From Aminicella lysinilytica (lineage in GTDB: Bacteria > Bacillota > Clostridia > Peptostreptococcales > Anaerovoracaceae), in the NCBI RefSeq assembly GCF_004362975.1, contig NZ_SNXO01000005.1:22731-86730 (forward strand): 64,000 nt of DNA. The letters run 5' to 3'. Both the position numbers and the translations under genes were made by a program. Shown in pieces: positions 1-9,671 of the stretch. The first letter of the stretch is position 1, and each line of letters opens with the position of its first letter. The notes beneath the pieces were generated by a model. The model was not told the DNA's origin and ran no database searches. It saw nothing but the letters and a program-made list of their open reading frames with translations.

Positions 1-775
1 CAGCAGCGGTCGCGTAGGCCTCTTCGTGCTGGCCGCATTCATGGGCAGTATCATATGGAACGTCTTCACATGGGTAGTCAGCCTGCCTTCCAGCGCCTCG
101 CACTCAATGATCGGCGCCATGGTCGGCTGCGGTTTGGCGGGCTACGGCCTGGATTTCATCCACTGGGACACGTTCTTCATCAAAATAATCCTGGCCATGC
201 TCATATCGCCTGTCATAGGCTTTGCAGCGGGGTTTTTGTTAATAAAGGCGCAGAACTTTCTGCTCCGCAACGCCACCATCGTCTGGAACCGGCGTATACG
301 CGTGCTGGAGATAATCTCCACGGTGCTGGAAGCCTGCTTCCACGGCAGTAACGATGCGCAAAAGGTGATCGGTCTGACTGCCATTGGCATCGCCGGCTGT
401 GAAGGAACCGACCTGACCATGCCACTTTGGCTGATAGTATCCTGCAGCGCAGCCCTGGCCATAGGTACCATGTGCGGCGGCTCCAATATGATCAGGGCTG
501 TCGGAAAAGATATAATCAAAGTCGACTCAGATAAGGCCTTCGCTTCGCAGTTGGCCTCAATACTGGTCACAGAATTTTCAAATCTGACAGGACTGCCTAT
601 CAGTTCGACGCAGATCATCACAGGCTCGGTCATGGGCGTAGGAACGGAGAACACACCTAAATCGGTCAACTGGTCGGTTTCAGGAAAAATCGCCATCTCA
701 TGGATCACGACTATACCGGCATCGGCCCTTATGGGTGCTTTGATACTGAAGATACTTACATCAGTCGTATTATAA
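1..775 (+). CDS. pit: Inorganic phosphate transporter, PiT family (5' end outside window)
   Basis: Integral membrane symporter that imports inorganic phosphate with a cation. The frame is open from base 2 to the stop at 773-775, so the gene is cut by the window edge; the internal GTG at 26 is not a real start. The visible part has several hydrophobic helices and the PiT signature segments SLPSSASHSMIGAMVG and, in the second half, HGSNDAQKVIG and GLPISSTQ, the inverted-repeat GANDxAN-type and PSSTH-type motifs of the family. The DUF47 gene starts 10 bp downstream, the usual PiT/DUF47 pairing. Family assignment is firm; the transported cation and the gene's full length cannot be seen. Confidence 0.93.
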   Translation, partial: SSGRVGLFVLAAFMGSIIWNVFTWVVSLPSSASHSMIGAMVGCGLAGYGLDFIHWDTFFIKIILAMLISPVIGFAAGFLLIKAQNFLLRNATIVWNRRIRVLEIISTVLEACFHGSNDAQKVIGLTAIGIAGCEGTDLTMPLWLIVSCSAALAIGTMCGGSNMIRAVGKDIIKVDSDKAFASQLASILVTEFSNLTGLPISSTQIITGSVMGVGTENTPKSVNWSVSGKIAISWITTIPASALMGALILKILTSVVL

Positions 776-785
776 GGGGGAAATT

Positions 786-1418
786 ATGGACAAGAAAAAG
801 CAGCGCGGACTGTTCAATAAGAAAAAGCAGCCGGATGTTTATAAACTTCTGGTGAATCAGTGCGAGAAGGCCTGCACCAGCAGCACTCTCCTGGTCGAAT
901 TCATGAATAAACTTGATCCTGAAACTGCTGATAAAATTGAGGAATATGAGAAGACAGCTGATGAGAAGCGATCTGAACTGGTCTATTATGTAAAGAATGC
1001 CTTTATTACTCCTGTGGACAGGCATTATCTGTTCAAGGTGTCCAGAGTCCTGGATGATCTCAGCGATGAAATCAAGGATCTGAAAGACTTCATTCTGTAC
1101 TTCGACTATCATCCGACTGAGAAGAACATTGAGATGGCCCAGCTGGCCAGCAATGCCATATTTACTCTTACGGACGCTATGAAGAAATGGAATGATCCGA
1201 ACACAGATGATTTCTGGAAGGATCTTAAACAGGCCAAGAAATATCAGGATCGCGTCAAGCGACTCTACTGGGAAAATATCAAGGAGCTTGAGTCCTTCGA
1301 ATCAATGACAGGTATCATAACCATGAGGGAGTTCTGCCGGGACCTTAATAACCTGGTCAACAAGGTCGGCAAGGCAGCAGACCGTATGGGAGATCTGAAG
1401 ATCAAATCAATAAAATAA
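786..1418 (+). CDS. DUF47 / PhoU-like Pit accessory protein
   Basis: A 210-residue, largely helical, charged protein of the DUF47 family (YkaA type), which resembles PhoU and is nearly always encoded with a PiT phosphate transporter. Seen: lysine-rich start, long amphipathic helices, the stretch VDRHYLFKVSRVLDDLSDEIKD typical of the PhoU-like four-helix fold, and no membrane segment. The start has a good ribosome site (aaggggg, 5 nt before the ATG). It sits 10 bp after the transporter gene and probably forms a two-gene operon with it. The role is inferred: regulation of, or coupling to, the adjacent transporter. Confidence 0.9.
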   Translation: MDKKKQRGLFNKKKQPDVYKLLVNQCEKACTSSTLLVEFMNKLDPETADKIEEYEKTADEKRSELVYYVKNAFITPVDRHYLFKVSRVLDDLSDEIKDLKDFILYFDYHPTEKNIEMAQLASNAIFTLTDAMKKWNDPNTDDFWKDLKQAKKYQDRVKRLYWENIKELESFESMTGIITMREFCRDLNNLVNKVGKAADRMGDLKIKSIK

Positions 1419-1427
1419 GGCATACTA

Positions 1428-1471
1428 AAAGAGCTGTTCAAGTATTGGTTTCACTACTTGTGCAGCTCTTT
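1428..1471. terminator. Bidirectional terminator between convergent genes
   Basis: Imperfect hairpin with arms 1428-1444 and 1455-1471 (outer stem AAAGAGCTG/CAGCTCTTT, inner CAAGTA/TACTTG), A-rich on the left and T-rich on the right. It lies between the convergent DUF47 and sigma factor genes and overlaps the last codons of the sigma gene. Confidence 0.75.
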
Positions 1472-2188
1472 CTTAAATTCTTCTATTATTTTTCTTTCTG
1501 CCCTGGAGATCGTCATCTGTGACACTCCAAGAGTCTTGGCTATCTCTGCCTGAGATCTGTTATAGATGAATCTCTCGCGGAATATGTATCTGCTCTGATC
1601 GTTCATTTCATCCATGACTTTATTGATTATCTCTGAGGTCTCCACGCGCTCGAATCCCTTTTCATCAAATCCCGTGTATCTCTCAAGGAAGGAGCTTTCT
1701 CCATCTTCGCCGGCATCCTCGAAGGTCTTATCCAGAGAATAAGTGCCGTAGGCCTGAGAGCCTTCAATGGCCTCTATTATCTGCTCCTGAGAAAATCCCG
1801 TGGCTTCAGATATTTCCTTTACTGTAGGAGCTCTGTGATACTGAAGATAAAGCTCGTCCTTAACCTCCTGTATCTTAGAAGATATTTCCTTCAAACGCCT
1901 TGGAACCTTAAGGCTCCACTGTTTATCTCTGAAATACTTCTTGATTTCACCAAGAATAGTAGGCGTAGCAAAAGAGCTGAACTCAAATCCCCTGTCAGGG
2001 TCGAATCGCTCAACTGCCTGTACCAGTGCCAGTGCACCTACCTGATAAAGGTCATCGTAATCTACGCCCTTACCCAGGTATTTCCTTATGAGGATGTCCA
2101 CCATGTAAAGATACTGCTCCACCAGTTCATTTCTTGATTCAATTGTAGGATGTTCCTTGTACTTGATAAACTTGTCCAGATCCGTCAT
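1454..2188 (-). CDS. RNA polymerase sigma factor, SigB/SigF/SigG subfamily
   Basis: A 244-residue group 3 sigma-70 factor. Region 2 is clear (DYDDLYQVGALALVQAVERFDP, then FSSFATPTILGEIKKYFRD and the -10 recognition segment WSLKVPRR), followed by region 3 (APTVKEISEATG) and region 4 with a helix-turn-helix (RSQAEIAKTLGVSQMTISRAERK). This architecture is that of the general-stress or forespore sigma factors. It overlaps the upstream kinase gene by 4 bp (ATGA), so the two are translationally coupled and the kinase is the likely anti-sigma factor. Sequence alone does not separate a stress (SigB) from a sporulation (SigF) role; no spoIIAA/rsbV-like gene is present beside it. Confidence 0.92.
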   Translation of the reverse strand: MTDLDKFIKYKEHPTIESRNELVEQYLYMVDILIRKYLGKGVDYDDLYQVGALALVQAVERFDPDRGFEFSSFATPTILGEIKKYFRDKQWSLKVPRRLKEISSKIQEVKDELYLQYHRAPTVKEISEATGFSQEQIIEAIEGSQAYGTYSLDKTFEDAGEDGESSFLERYTGFDEKGFERVETSEIINKVMDEMNDQSRYIFRERFIYNRSQAEIAKTLGVSQMTISRAERKIIEEFKKELHK

Positions 2189-2583
2189 ATGCTCTTCACC
2201 ATTCTGATAGACTTACGTCCATCATCGCCTCTGCCAAATTCTACATCATTCATAAGCGACTCTATGACAAAGATCCCCAGATCACCTTCCTTAGGGCAAT
2301 TCTGGCAAGGTTTGGTCAGTTTCTGCAGAGTATGACTATCGCAATCATCTTTAACGATGATCTCGATGCGTCCCTGCTCAACATTGCACTCTACCTCGTA
2401 TTTGTCAGAGAATCCATCGAAACCGTGGCAGGATACGTTCTTGCATGCCTCGCAGACAGCTGTCTTCATGTCCTCTACGGCTTCCAGATCAAAGCCTGCC
2501 GTTGTAGCTATAGAGCTGATGGCAAGTCTGACCATGGTGAGATATTCCGGTTTTCCTGGTATTATAAATTTTAAATTATCCAT
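2185..2583 (-). CDS. Anti-sigma factor serine kinase, RsbW/SpoIIAB-like
   Basis: GHKL-type (HATPase_c_2) protein kinase of about 132 residues that would bind and inhibit the sigma factor encoded directly downstream and phosphorylate an antagonist protein. Seen: an N-box-like segment (EDMKTAVCEACKNVSCHGF) and a later ATP-lid/G-box region (GDLGIFVIESLMNDVEF). I place the start at 2583 (MDNLKF), which has aaaagggag 7 nt upstream; the longer frame to 2631 adds 16 residues without a ribosome site. The gene lies between gyrA and the sigma gene on the same strand. The anti-anti-sigma partner is missing from the locus. Confidence 0.88.
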   Translation of the reverse strand: MDNLKFIIPGKPEYLTMVRLAISSIATTAGFDLEAVEDMKTAVCEACKNVSCHGFDGFSDKYEVECNVEQGRIEIIVKDDCDSHTLQKLTKPCQNCPKEGDLGIFVIESLMNDVEFGRGDDGRKSIRMVKSI

Positions 2584-2660
2584 TAATTTCTCCCTTTTCA
2601 GATAAGAATTACTGTGCGGCTGATGCCGCACAGATTCTATATACCCAGTTTCACCGAAAA

Positions 2661-5159
2661 TTAAATCTCTAATTGTTCGCTTTTATTATCAGTCTTATCT
2701 TTTGCTGACTCGTCATCTTCGTCCTCATCGTCTTCCTTGATGACTTTAGCCATAGCTACTATCTTGGTTTCGTCTTCGACTTTCATGATCTTGACACCCT
2801 GAGTAGCTCTTCGAAGCTCAGAAACCTCATTGGCCCTGATCCTGATTATTATGCCCTCGCTGTTGATCAGAAGAACTTCATCTTCTTCGTCAACTACCAT
2901 GGCGCCGATAAGCGGTCCGGTCTTCTTGAACTTACTCTTATCATAAGTCAGAAGTCCTTTGCCTCCTCTTACCTGGATCTTATAATCCTTGACAGGCGTA
3001 CGCTTGCCGAAACCGTTCTCAGTAACTACAAGCAGTTCCTGATCAGGCTCAACCAGTGACATGGACACAACTTCATCATCTTTCTCAAGCTTGATGGCTC
3101 TCACGCCTCCGGCGATCCTGCCCATAGGCCTTACATCCTCCTCAGAGAAGCAGATGCATTTCCCCTTCTTGGTAACGATGATCACATTATTCCTGCCCGT
3201 CGTCTGCTTGATATCTATAAGCTGATCGTCATCCTTCAGGTTGATCGCAATAAGTCCCGTCTTCCTGTGAGTATCGAACTGAGACAAAGCAGTCTTCTTG
3301 ATAGTACCGTTCTTGGTAACAGCGATCAGATACTTATCTTCCGCAAATTCCTGCACCGGAATAACTGCCGTGATCCTCTCACGCTGCAGCAGGCTCAGGA
3401 AATTGATAGCCGGCGTTCCTCTGGCCGTCCTGGATGCCTCCGGCACCTCGAATGCCTTGATCTTATGAGCTTTACCAGTATTAGTAAAGAACATCAGATA
3501 GTCATGAGTGGACGTCATTATCAGGTCCTTAACGAAATCATTGTCACGGGTGGTTATGCCTGTGATGCCCTTGCCTCCGCGGCGCTGAGCCTTATAGGTG
3601 TCAGCAGGCACTCTCTTGATATAACCAAGGTGAGTCAATGTGATAGCGACCTTTTCCTCTTCTATGAGATCCTCATCGTCGAAATCGTCTACATCAGGAA
3701 CCAGTTTGGTGCGTCTCTTGTCGCTCCACTTTTCCTTGATTCCAATCATCTCATCCTTGATAACTCCCATGAGAAGATTATCGTCAGCAAGCAATGACTT
3801 GTAGTACTCGATTTTTTCCATGAGTTCGTTATATTCGTTCTCGATTTTTTCTCTTTCAAGACCCTGCAGTCTTGCCAGTCTCATATCCAGAATAGCCTGA
3901 GCCTGAATATCCGAAAGCCCGAAGCGCTTCATTAGCTTTTCCCTGGCGTCGTTATATGCAGACCTGATTATCTTGATGATCTCGTCGATATTGTCAAGAG
4001 CGATACGCAGTCCTTCCAATATGTGCGCCCTGGCTCTGGCCTTCTCCAGGTCGAACTTGGTTCTGCGTGTGAGAACTTCCTTCTGGAACTTCAGATACTC
4101 GAACAGCGCATCATACAATGTCAGCACCTTCGGCTCGCCGTTGACCAGTGCGATCATGATCACGCTGAAATTGTCCTGAAGCTGAGTGTGCTTGTAAAGC
4201 TGGTTCAAAGTGATCTGCGGATTGGCGTCGCGCTTGAGCTCGATGACTATGCGCATTCCCTCACGGTTGGACTCGTCGCGCAGTTCGGAAATTCCTTCTA
4301 TCCTCTTGGCTCTGACCAGCTCGGCGATCTTCTCGATAAGCCTGGCCTTATTTACCTGGTAAGGGATCTCAGTCACGATGATCTGAGATTTTCCTCTGTT
4401 GGTTTCTTCTATTTCGCAGCAGGCTCTGACCTTGATCTTGCCTGTGCCCGTTCTGTAGGCGTCCCTGATGCCGCTTTTGCCCAGGATCTGAGCTCCCGTC
4501 GGGAAGTCCGGTCCCTTGACATGCTTCATGAGGTCCTCAACTGTACACTGCGGATTGTCTATCATTTCCACAGCGGCGTCTATGACTTCGCCAAGGTTAT
4601 GAGGCGGTATGGACGTTGCCATTCCAACGGCGATACCGTTGGAGCCGTTCACCAGCAGGTTAGGATATCTGCTCGGCAAAACTACCGGCTCTTTTTCCTC
4701 ACCGTCGAAGTTCGGCATGAAGTCAACGGTGTCTTTCTCTATATCACGCAACATCTGCTGCGCAAAAGGAGCCATTCTGGCCTCTGTATAACGCTGTGCA
4801 GCGGCGCTGTCTCCGTCGATGGAACCAAAGTTTCCGTGGCCGTCGACCAGCATGTATCTCATCGAGAAATCCTGAGCCATTCTTACCATGGCGTCATATA
4901 TGGACGAATCTCCATGAGGATGATATTTACCCATTACTTCGCCGACGATCCTGGCCGACTTTTTATATGGTTTGTCAGGCGTAACGCCTAACTGATTCAT
5001 GCCGTATAGAATCCTCCTGTGTACCGGTTTCATACCATCGCGTACGTCAGGCAATGCACGTCCGACGATTACACTCATGGCGTAGTCGATATAGGAGTTC
5101 TTCATTTCGTCATGTATTTCGTGTTGTATTATATTGTTGTCTTCTAATAATGTATCCAA
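2661..5159 (-). CDS. gyrA: DNA gyrase subunit A
   Basis: Breakage-reunion subunit of the type IIA topoisomerase that introduces negative supercoils. 832 residues, normal length. Seen: the QRDR region with GRALPDVRDGMKPVHRR and HPHGDSSIYDAMVRMAQ, and the catalytic tyrosine in AAAQRYTEARMAP. The C-terminal pinwheel blades carry the GyrA-box QRRGGKG, which distinguishes it from ParC. The tail is very acidic. The start codon is TTG (5159), with AGGAGG 9-10 nt upstream. It lies 15 bp behind gyrB in the usual gyrB-gyrA operon. At the quinolone-determining positions it has Ser and Asp (GDSSIYD), the susceptible-type residues. Confidence 0.98.
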   Translation of the reverse strand: MDTLLEDNNIIQHEIHDEMKNSYIDYAMSVIVGRALPDVRDGMKPVHRRILYGMNQLGVTPDKPYKKSARIVGEVMGKYHPHGDSSIYDAMVRMAQDFSMRYMLVDGHGNFGSIDGDSAAAQRYTEARMAPFAQQMLRDIEKDTVDFMPNFDGEEKEPVVLPSRYPNLLVNGSNGIAVGMATSIPPHNLGEVIDAAVEMIDNPQCTVEDLMKHVKGPDFPTGAQILGKSGIRDAYRTGTGKIKVRACCEIEETNRGKSQIIVTEIPYQVNKARLIEKIAELVRAKRIEGISELRDESNREGMRIVIELKRDANPQITLNQLYKHTQLQDNFSVIMIALVNGEPKVLTLYDALFEYLKFQKEVLTRRTKFDLEKARARAHILEGLRIALDNIDEIIKIIRSAYNDAREKLMKRFGLSDIQAQAILDMRLARLQGLEREKIENEYNELMEKIEYYKSLLADDNLLMGVIKDEMIGIKEKWSDKRRTKLVPDVDDFDDEDLIEEEKVAITLTHLGYIKRVPADTYKAQRRGGKGITGITTRDNDFVKDLIMTSTHDYLMFFTNTGKAHKIKAFEVPEASRTARGTPAINFLSLLQRERITAVIPVQEFAEDKYLIAVTKNGTIKKTALSQFDTHRKTGLIAINLKDDDQLIDIKQTTGRNNVIIVTKKGKCICFSEEDVRPMGRIAGGVRAIKLEKDDEVVSMSLVEPDQELLVVTENGFGKRTPVKDYKIQVRGGKGLLTYDKSKFKKTGPLIGAMVVDEEDEVLLINSEGIIIRIRANEVSELRRATQGVKIMKVEDETKIVAMAKVIKEDDEDEDDESAKDKTDNKSEQLEI

Positions 5160-5174
5160 ATACGTGTCCTCCTA

Positions 5175-7094
<1,920 letters not shown>

Positions 7095-7144
7095 TTAACA
7101 CCCACCTTTTTGCATTATGTTTTTTCGCATGATTAACGGTTATA

Positions 7145-7173
7145 ATTATACTATAAAATCGCCGATTTTACAA
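7145..7173 (-). promoter_or_regulatory. Sigma-70-type promoter for gyrB-gyrA
   Basis: On the minus strand, -35 TTGTAA (7173-7168), a 17-bp spacer, and -10 TATAAT (7150-7145), about 50 bp upstream of the gyrB start. Seen by eye; the spacing and the perfect -10 make it credible. Confidence 0.7.
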
Positions 7174-7243
7174 GGGAATAGGGTCTTTTTATTGTTTTTC
7201 TTTATTGGTAAGGTAAAAATCTGTTAAATCGCGTATTTCCCAC

Positions 7244-7290
7244 TAAAAAACCCGCCTTTAGTCCTTGATATGAGTATGACCTTTGGCGGG
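7244..7290 (-). terminator. Rho-independent terminator after recF
   Basis: Read on the minus strand just past the recF stop: stem CCCGCC/GGCGGG with a smaller inner GTC/GAC pair and an internal loop, followed by TTTTTT (plus-strand aaaaaa at 7245-7250). It separates dnaA-dnaN-recF from gyrBA. Confidence 0.75.
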
Positions 7291-7292
7291 AT

Positions 7293-8390
7293 TTAAACAA
7301 TTTTGATTTTTCCCTTTTCTATGTTGATAATTTTTGCTTCGGGATAAGAATCTGTCAATTCCTTATCTATGTCTGTCGCAGTGATAAAAATCTGATTATT
7401 ATGCAGGGCGTCAACCAGATATTTTCGCCTTTCTTTATCCAGTTCGCTCATGACGTCGTCCAGCAGTAATATTCCGGTCTCACCGGTTTCTTCTTTTATA
7501 AAATCCAACTCTGCCAGTTTAAGGGACAGGGCGCACGTCCTCTGTTGTCCCTGGGATCCGAAATTTCTGGCGTTTATGCCGTTAACAAAAAAGGACATGT
7601 CATCCTTATGCGGGCCTTTAGTCGTAGTGCGGAGTTTGATGTCGTTATCATAACTTTTCTGTAAGCTTTCTTCAAATATTTTTCGCTGTTCTTCTGAAGA
7701 CTCTACATAATCTATATTCGGAACGTATTTAAGAGTCAGCTTTTCTTTACCGTTAGTTATGCTGCTATGGATATTTCCGCTGAAAACATTTATATCGTCT
7801 ATGAACTTCTTACGCATCTTCATAAGATCAGAACCATATCTGACAAGCTGACTGTCCCAGACTGATAATACCTTATTATCGACATAATCTTCTTTCAGAT
7901 AGGTGTTTCTCTGCAAAAGTATTTTTTTATAATTGCTTAAGCAATCATAGTAGGCCGGTTTTATCTGCGCCAGTTCACGATCTATGAATTTTCTTCTTTT
8001 CTCCGGTTCATCCTTAACTATTTTCAGATCCTCCGGCGAAAAAATCACTATTATTATATTATCTATCAGCTCAGAAGTTTTCCTTACCAGAGAGCCGTCC
8101 TTCTTTATAGATTTCTTTGACTTTCCGTTGATAGTTATTTCAACCTTGGTATCTATAACTTCTTTCTGAGCATATACCTTTACATAAGCTCTGTCATCAT
8201 CGAATTTTATCATATCGCTATCGCGATTAGTACGAAAAGACCTTCCTATGGAGGATAAATAAATTGCTTCGATCAGGTTAGTTTTCCCCTGAGCATTTTC
8301 ACCTACGATAAGATTAACTTTCTTATCAAAATCCATAGAAAAGTCTTCATAATTTCTAAAATTTTTCAGTTCTATTTTCTTAATATACAT
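7293..8390 (-). CDS. recF: DNA replication and repair protein RecF
   Basis: SMC-like ABC ATPase that helps load RecA at gapped DNA. 365 residues, normal length. Seen: N-terminal LKNFRNYEDF and Walker A VGENAQGKTNLIEAIYL, and in the C-terminal half the signature FGSQGQQRTCALSLKLAEL followed by Walker B ILLLDDVMSELD. It starts 4 bp after the dnaN stop, so it is coupled to dnaN. The small S4-domain gene (yaaA/rlbA type) that lies between dnaN and recF in many Firmicutes is absent here. Confidence 0.97.
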   Translation of the reverse strand: MYIKKIELKNFRNYEDFSMDFDKKVNLIVGENAQGKTNLIEAIYLSSIGRSFRTNRDSDMIKFDDDRAYVKVYAQKEVIDTKVEITINGKSKKSIKKDGSLVRKTSELIDNIIIVIFSPEDLKIVKDEPEKRRKFIDRELAQIKPAYYDCLSNYKKILLQRNTYLKEDYVDNKVLSVWDSQLVRYGSDLMKMRKKFIDDINVFSGNIHSSITNGKEKLTLKYVPNIDYVESSEEQRKIFEESLQKSYDNDIKLRTTTKGPHKDDMSFFVNGINARNFGSQGQQRTCALSLKLAELDFIKEETGETGILLLDDVMSELDKERRKYLVDALHNNQIFITATDIDKELTDSYPEAKIINIEKGKIKIV

Positions 8391-8394
8391 TATA

Positions 8395-9507
8395 TCAGTT
8401 TATTCTTACTGGAAGCACCAGATACTCGAATTTATCACCTTCAATAGGCTCTATGAGACAAGGAGTTATTCCTGTATTGAAGAATAATTTGATTTCTTCA
8501 TCGTCAATAGCTTTTAGAATGTCCAGTACATACTGAGCATTGAATCCTATTACCAGATCTTCTCCTTCTTTTTCCGTCAGGATCTCTTCTTTTACATTTC
8601 CTTCTTCGGAATTTGAAGTAATAGTCATTATATTATCCTTCAGATCTATCTTAATAAGATTGTTTTTCCCTGCTTTAGACAATAGTGAAGCTCTTTCGAT
8701 GCTCTCCATAAAGTTTGCTCTGTTGACTTTAGCGGTTATTTTACTATCCTTAGGCAAAATATCCTTGTAATTAATAAATTCACCATCTATTAATTTCAAT
8801 TCTGCTTGTATATTATCAAACTTGAATATTACTTTCTTTTCACTTAACAGCATTTTACCATTTTCTTCATCGCTGTCAGTTTCTCCGATTATTCTACTGA
8901 TCTCACTTATTATCTTAGCAGAAATAATTATATTACCTGGATTAGTACTTACCTTAGCTTTTCTGTTTATAGCCATTCTATAACCGTCAATAGCAACCAT
9001 ATTCATCTGGTCTGGTGTCAGTTCTATCAGTACTCCTGTAATTACTCCTCTGGATTCATCATTGCTTGCAGCAAAAGATGTCTTATCTATCATTTTCCTG
9101 AGTTCAGACTTATTAAAATCTATGGCTTCAGTTTCTTCACTTACCATATTCACATTAGGGAACTCATCTGTAGACATTCCTATGATTTTAAATTCTGAAT
9201 TCATGCATTTAATAGTTACATTATTTTCATCGTCGCTTTCTATGTTTATTTCTACAGATGGCAATTTTCTAATAATGTCACCAAAAAGTTTAGCCATTAC
9301 TATAATAGCTCCTGGCTCAGTAGTATTTACATCTATAGTATCCTGAATAGAAATATCAAGATCTGATGCTGACATAGTCAGTTTTCCTTCTGATGTTACT
9401 TCCAGCATTATCCCTTTTAGAATAGGTATAGTACTTCTTGATGTTACAGCTTTAGAGACTACATTAAGAGCCTTGGTAAGCTTTTGCTGTTCGCATGAAA
9501 ATTTCAT
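8395..9507 (-). CDS. dnaN: DNA polymerase III beta subunit (sliding clamp)
   Basis: The ring-shaped processivity clamp that tethers DNA polymerase III to DNA. About 370 residues with the three repeated clamp domains; recognisable pieces are MKFSCEQQKLTKALNVVSKA at the start, GVLIELTPDQMNMVAIDGYRMA in the middle and the C-terminal YLVLPVRIN. I place the start at 9507 because a strong site (cggaggtat) lies 6 nt upstream; an upstream in-frame start at 9528 would add seven residues and swallow that site. It is in the order dnaA-dnaN-recF, all on the minus strand. Confidence 0.97.
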   Translation of the reverse strand: MKFSCEQQKLTKALNVVSKAVTSRSTIPILKGIMLEVTSEGKLTMSASDLDISIQDTIDVNTTEPGAIIVMAKLFGDIIRKLPSVEINIESDDENNVTIKCMNSEFKIIGMSTDEFPNVNMVSEETEAIDFNKSELRKMIDKTSFAASNDESRGVITGVLIELTPDQMNMVAIDGYRMAINRKAKVSTNPGNIIISAKIISEISRIIGETDSDEENGKMLLSEKKVIFKFDNIQAELKLIDGEFINYKDILPKDSKITAKVNRANFMESIERASLLSKAGKNNLIKIDLKDNIMTITSNSEEGNVKEEILTEKEGEDLVIGFNAQYVLDILKAIDDEEIKLFFNTGITPCLIEPIEGDKFEYLVLPVRIN

Positions 9508-9547
9508 TTTTATACCTCCGGATGTCAATATTTTTAATATATATTTG

Positions 9548-9587
9548 TAGTAGTAGTAGTAGTAGGGGCTGTGGAAACTGTGGATAA
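9548..9587. promoter_or_regulatory. Origin unwinding module: DnaA-trio-like TAG repeats with two abutting DnaA boxes
   Basis: Six consecutive TAG triplets (9548-9565), a short G-rich link, then two head-to-tail 9-mers: TGTGGAAAC (9570-9578, two mismatches to the consensus in reverse) and TGTGGATAA (9579-9587, the exact complement of TTATCCACA). This order of boxes, GC-rich link and repeated 3'-GAT-5' triplets is that of the basal unwinding element described for Bacillus subtilis, and it sits in the equivalent dnaA-dnaN gap. Function is inferred from that similarity. Confidence 0.8.
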
Positions 9588-9632
9588 CCTCGTCAGCCTA
9601 TACAAACAGTGAATTATTTCTAACATGAAAAC

Positions 9633-9671
9633 TGTGGAAAACTCTTAAAAGTTATTATAATATTGTCCACA
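9633..9671. promoter_or_regulatory. Additional DnaA boxes in the dnaA-dnaN gap
   Basis: TGTGGAAAA at 9633-9641 (complement TTTTCCACA, one mismatch) and TTGTCCACA at 9663-9671 (one mismatch), the second abutting the dnaA stop codon. Together with the boxes at 9570-9587 they make four DnaA-box-like sites in about 100 bp. Confidence 0.6.

Noticed and set aside
4023..4991. 322-residue plus-strand frame inside gyrA
   Set aside because: Complement of gyrA, which is unmistakable on the minus strand.
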